From an uncultured Paracoccaceae bacterium (GTDB lineage: Bacteria > Pseudomonadota > Alphaproteobacteria > Rhodobacterales > Rhodobacteraceae): a DNA stretch of 64,000 nucleotides. Positions 63,236 through 64,000 of this stretch are shown one piece after another; position 1 is the first letter of the stretch; every line of letters starts with the position of its first letter. A model generated the notes under the pieces. The model was given only the letters and a program-made list of their open reading frames with translations. It did no database searches and was not told the origin of the DNA. A program made the position numbers and the translations under genes. The DNA is taken from the NCBI GenBank assembly GCA_947497185.1, contig CANMFL010000009.1:1-64000 (forward strand), written 5' to 3'.

Positions 63236-64000
63236 ATGACCGCTGCTCCTGCTTTGCCCGCAATGTCCCGTATGACCGCCGCACTTCCATTCTGGTTGTC
63301 GCTGGTGTTGATCCCGCTCGCGGTGATTTCCGCGATGTATGGCGGCTGGACCTTGGCGTTGCTGCCTTTGTCGACGTGGTATCTGTTCTCGTTTTTGGAC
63401 TATTTTGCAGGGCTAAATACCGAAAACGCTGACCCTGAAACGCCGGATGCACATCTTTTTTGGTATCGATTGATCACGTTGATTTGGGCGCCTGTTCAGT
63501 TGGTCACAATCTTTGGCTTGATGGCCTATGTGATGAATTCAAACCGCTTGAATGGGGTCGAAGAATGGGTGCTATTTGCCGGCTTCGGGATTATCTCTGG
63601 CACTGTTGGAATTAACTATTCCCACGAATTGATGCACCAAAAGTCAAAGCTTGAACGCTGGCTGGCGGATATCCTGTTGGCATCGGTGCTTTATTCGCAT
63701 TTCCGGTCAGAGCATCTTTTGATCCATCACCGCTACGTCGCGACACCAAAAGACCCCGTGACAGCACGCTATAATGAACATTTCTGGCGCTTCTTTCCGC
63801 GTGTGCTGCACGAATGCTATGTCTCTGCCTTTAATGCAGAAAAGGCGATGATGGCCCGTAAAGGTAAGCCTTGGTTTACCCCATCCAACCCGTTCTTCCG
63901 CTACTGGGCGTTGCAAGTCACCTTCGTCGTGGTCGCCGCAATCATCGGCGGATGGTGGGGCGTATTCCTCTTTCTAACCCAAGCCTTTTGGGCCGTCTTT
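63236..64000 (+). CDS. alkB: alkane 1-monooxygenase (AlkB), cut by the window end
   Basis: First 255 codons of an integral-membrane diiron hydroxylase that oxidises alkane ends to alcohols. Two of the three histidine boxes are visible: HELMHQ and EHLLIHHRYV; the third lies beyond the window. Membrane segments are interspersed (PFWLSLVLIPLAVISAMYGG, WAPVQLVTIFGLMAYVM). Two ATGs at 63230 and 63236 are in frame; I use 63236, eight bases after GTGAG. It follows mutY by 35 bp. Electron-donor genes (rubredoxin) are not visible here. Confidence 0.88.
   Translation, partial: MTAAPALPAMSRMTAALPFWLSLVLIPLAVISAMYGGWTLALLPLSTWYLFSFLDYFAGLNTENADPETPDAHLFWYRLITLIWAPVQLVTIFGLMAYVMNSNRLNGVEEWVLFAGFGIISGTVGINYSHELMHQKSKLERWLADILLASVLYSHFRSEHLLIHHRYVATPKDPVTARYNEHFWRFFPRVLHECYVSAFNAEKAMMARKGKPWFTPSNPFFRYWALQVTFVVVAAIIGGWWGVFLFLTQAFWAVF

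Noticed and set aside
1-64000. tRNA genes, CRISPR arrays, intact insertion sequences, prophage genes
   Set aside because: I looked for T-loop signatures in the gaps, for regular short repeats and for transposase or integrase motifs in the translated frames, and saw none.

Overview
The window looks like chromosomal DNA from a marine alphaproteobacterium of the Rhodobacteraceae (Roseobacter group). The basis is gene content: a TAXI-type TRAP transporter, a periplasmic formate dehydrogenase locus with DUF3305/DUF3306/DUF6494/DUF6505 genes, the fliL|fliF flagellar arrangement, DUF2125 proteins, the pmbA-cysQ-DUF4170-waaA-lpxK block and an alkB alkane monooxygenase. This placement comes from family recognition, not from a database search. 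I recognise no rRNA, tRNA, CRISPR array, intact insertion sequence or prophage.

Layout. 1-2.4 kb: two small unknown genes, an orphan trypsin-like protease and 600 bp without a supported gene. 2.4-8.6 kb: TAXI-TRAP binding protein and fused permease, then a large Na+/H+ antiporter with a cyclic-nucleotide-binding-like tail. 8.6-15.8 kb (minus): DUF3305, DUF3306, TorD-like chaperone, TAT peptide FdhX, fdhA, fdhB, fdhC and a 43-residue membrane protein. 15.9-20.4 kb (plus, divergent): multi-cluster ferredoxin-like protein, DUF6494, Mrp/ApbC ATPase, biotin/lipoate-ligase-like protein, DUF6505. 20.4-23.8 kb: tungstate ABC transporter tupBCA with a structured leader, then a convergent TupR-like regulator. 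24.1-35.9 kb: two divergent flagellar operons, visibly richer in A+T than their surroundings. 36.1-49 kb: pnp, a small beta-barrel, two tandem L,D-transpeptidases, 1-Cys peroxiredoxin, a pseudouridine synthase, YggS, a porin, leuS-lptE-holA and two tandem small membrane proteins. 49.1-53 kb (minus): BaiN-like flavoprotein, MscS channel, crotonase-fold protein, SDR. 53.1-60.9 kb: two tandem DUF2125 proteins, then pmbA-cysQ-DUF4170-waaA-lpxK. 60.9-64 kb: DsbA-like protein and DciA (minus), mutY and the first 255 codons of alkB (plus).

The most coherent functional unit is 8.6-23.8 kb. A membrane-bound, periplasm-facing formate dehydrogenase (catalytic Cys, TAT-exported), its chaperone, an Fe-S carrier-type ATPase, several conserved proteins of unknown role and a tungstate importer with its regulator lie side by side. 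This suggests, but does not prove, a tungsten-dependent formate dehydrogenase with a dedicated maturation set. The tupBCA leader folds on paper into two hairpins, and the second buries the ribosome binding site of tupB; this is the best candidate here for an undescribed regulatory element.

Other points worth attention are a near-consensus CtrA site between fliL and fliF, a flagellar block that stops abruptly at pnp, three stem-loops ahead of pnp, two adjacent small proteins with almost identical C-terminal membrane segments, and two enzymes (a crotonase and a Kdo-transferase homologue) that appear to lack usual catalytic residues.
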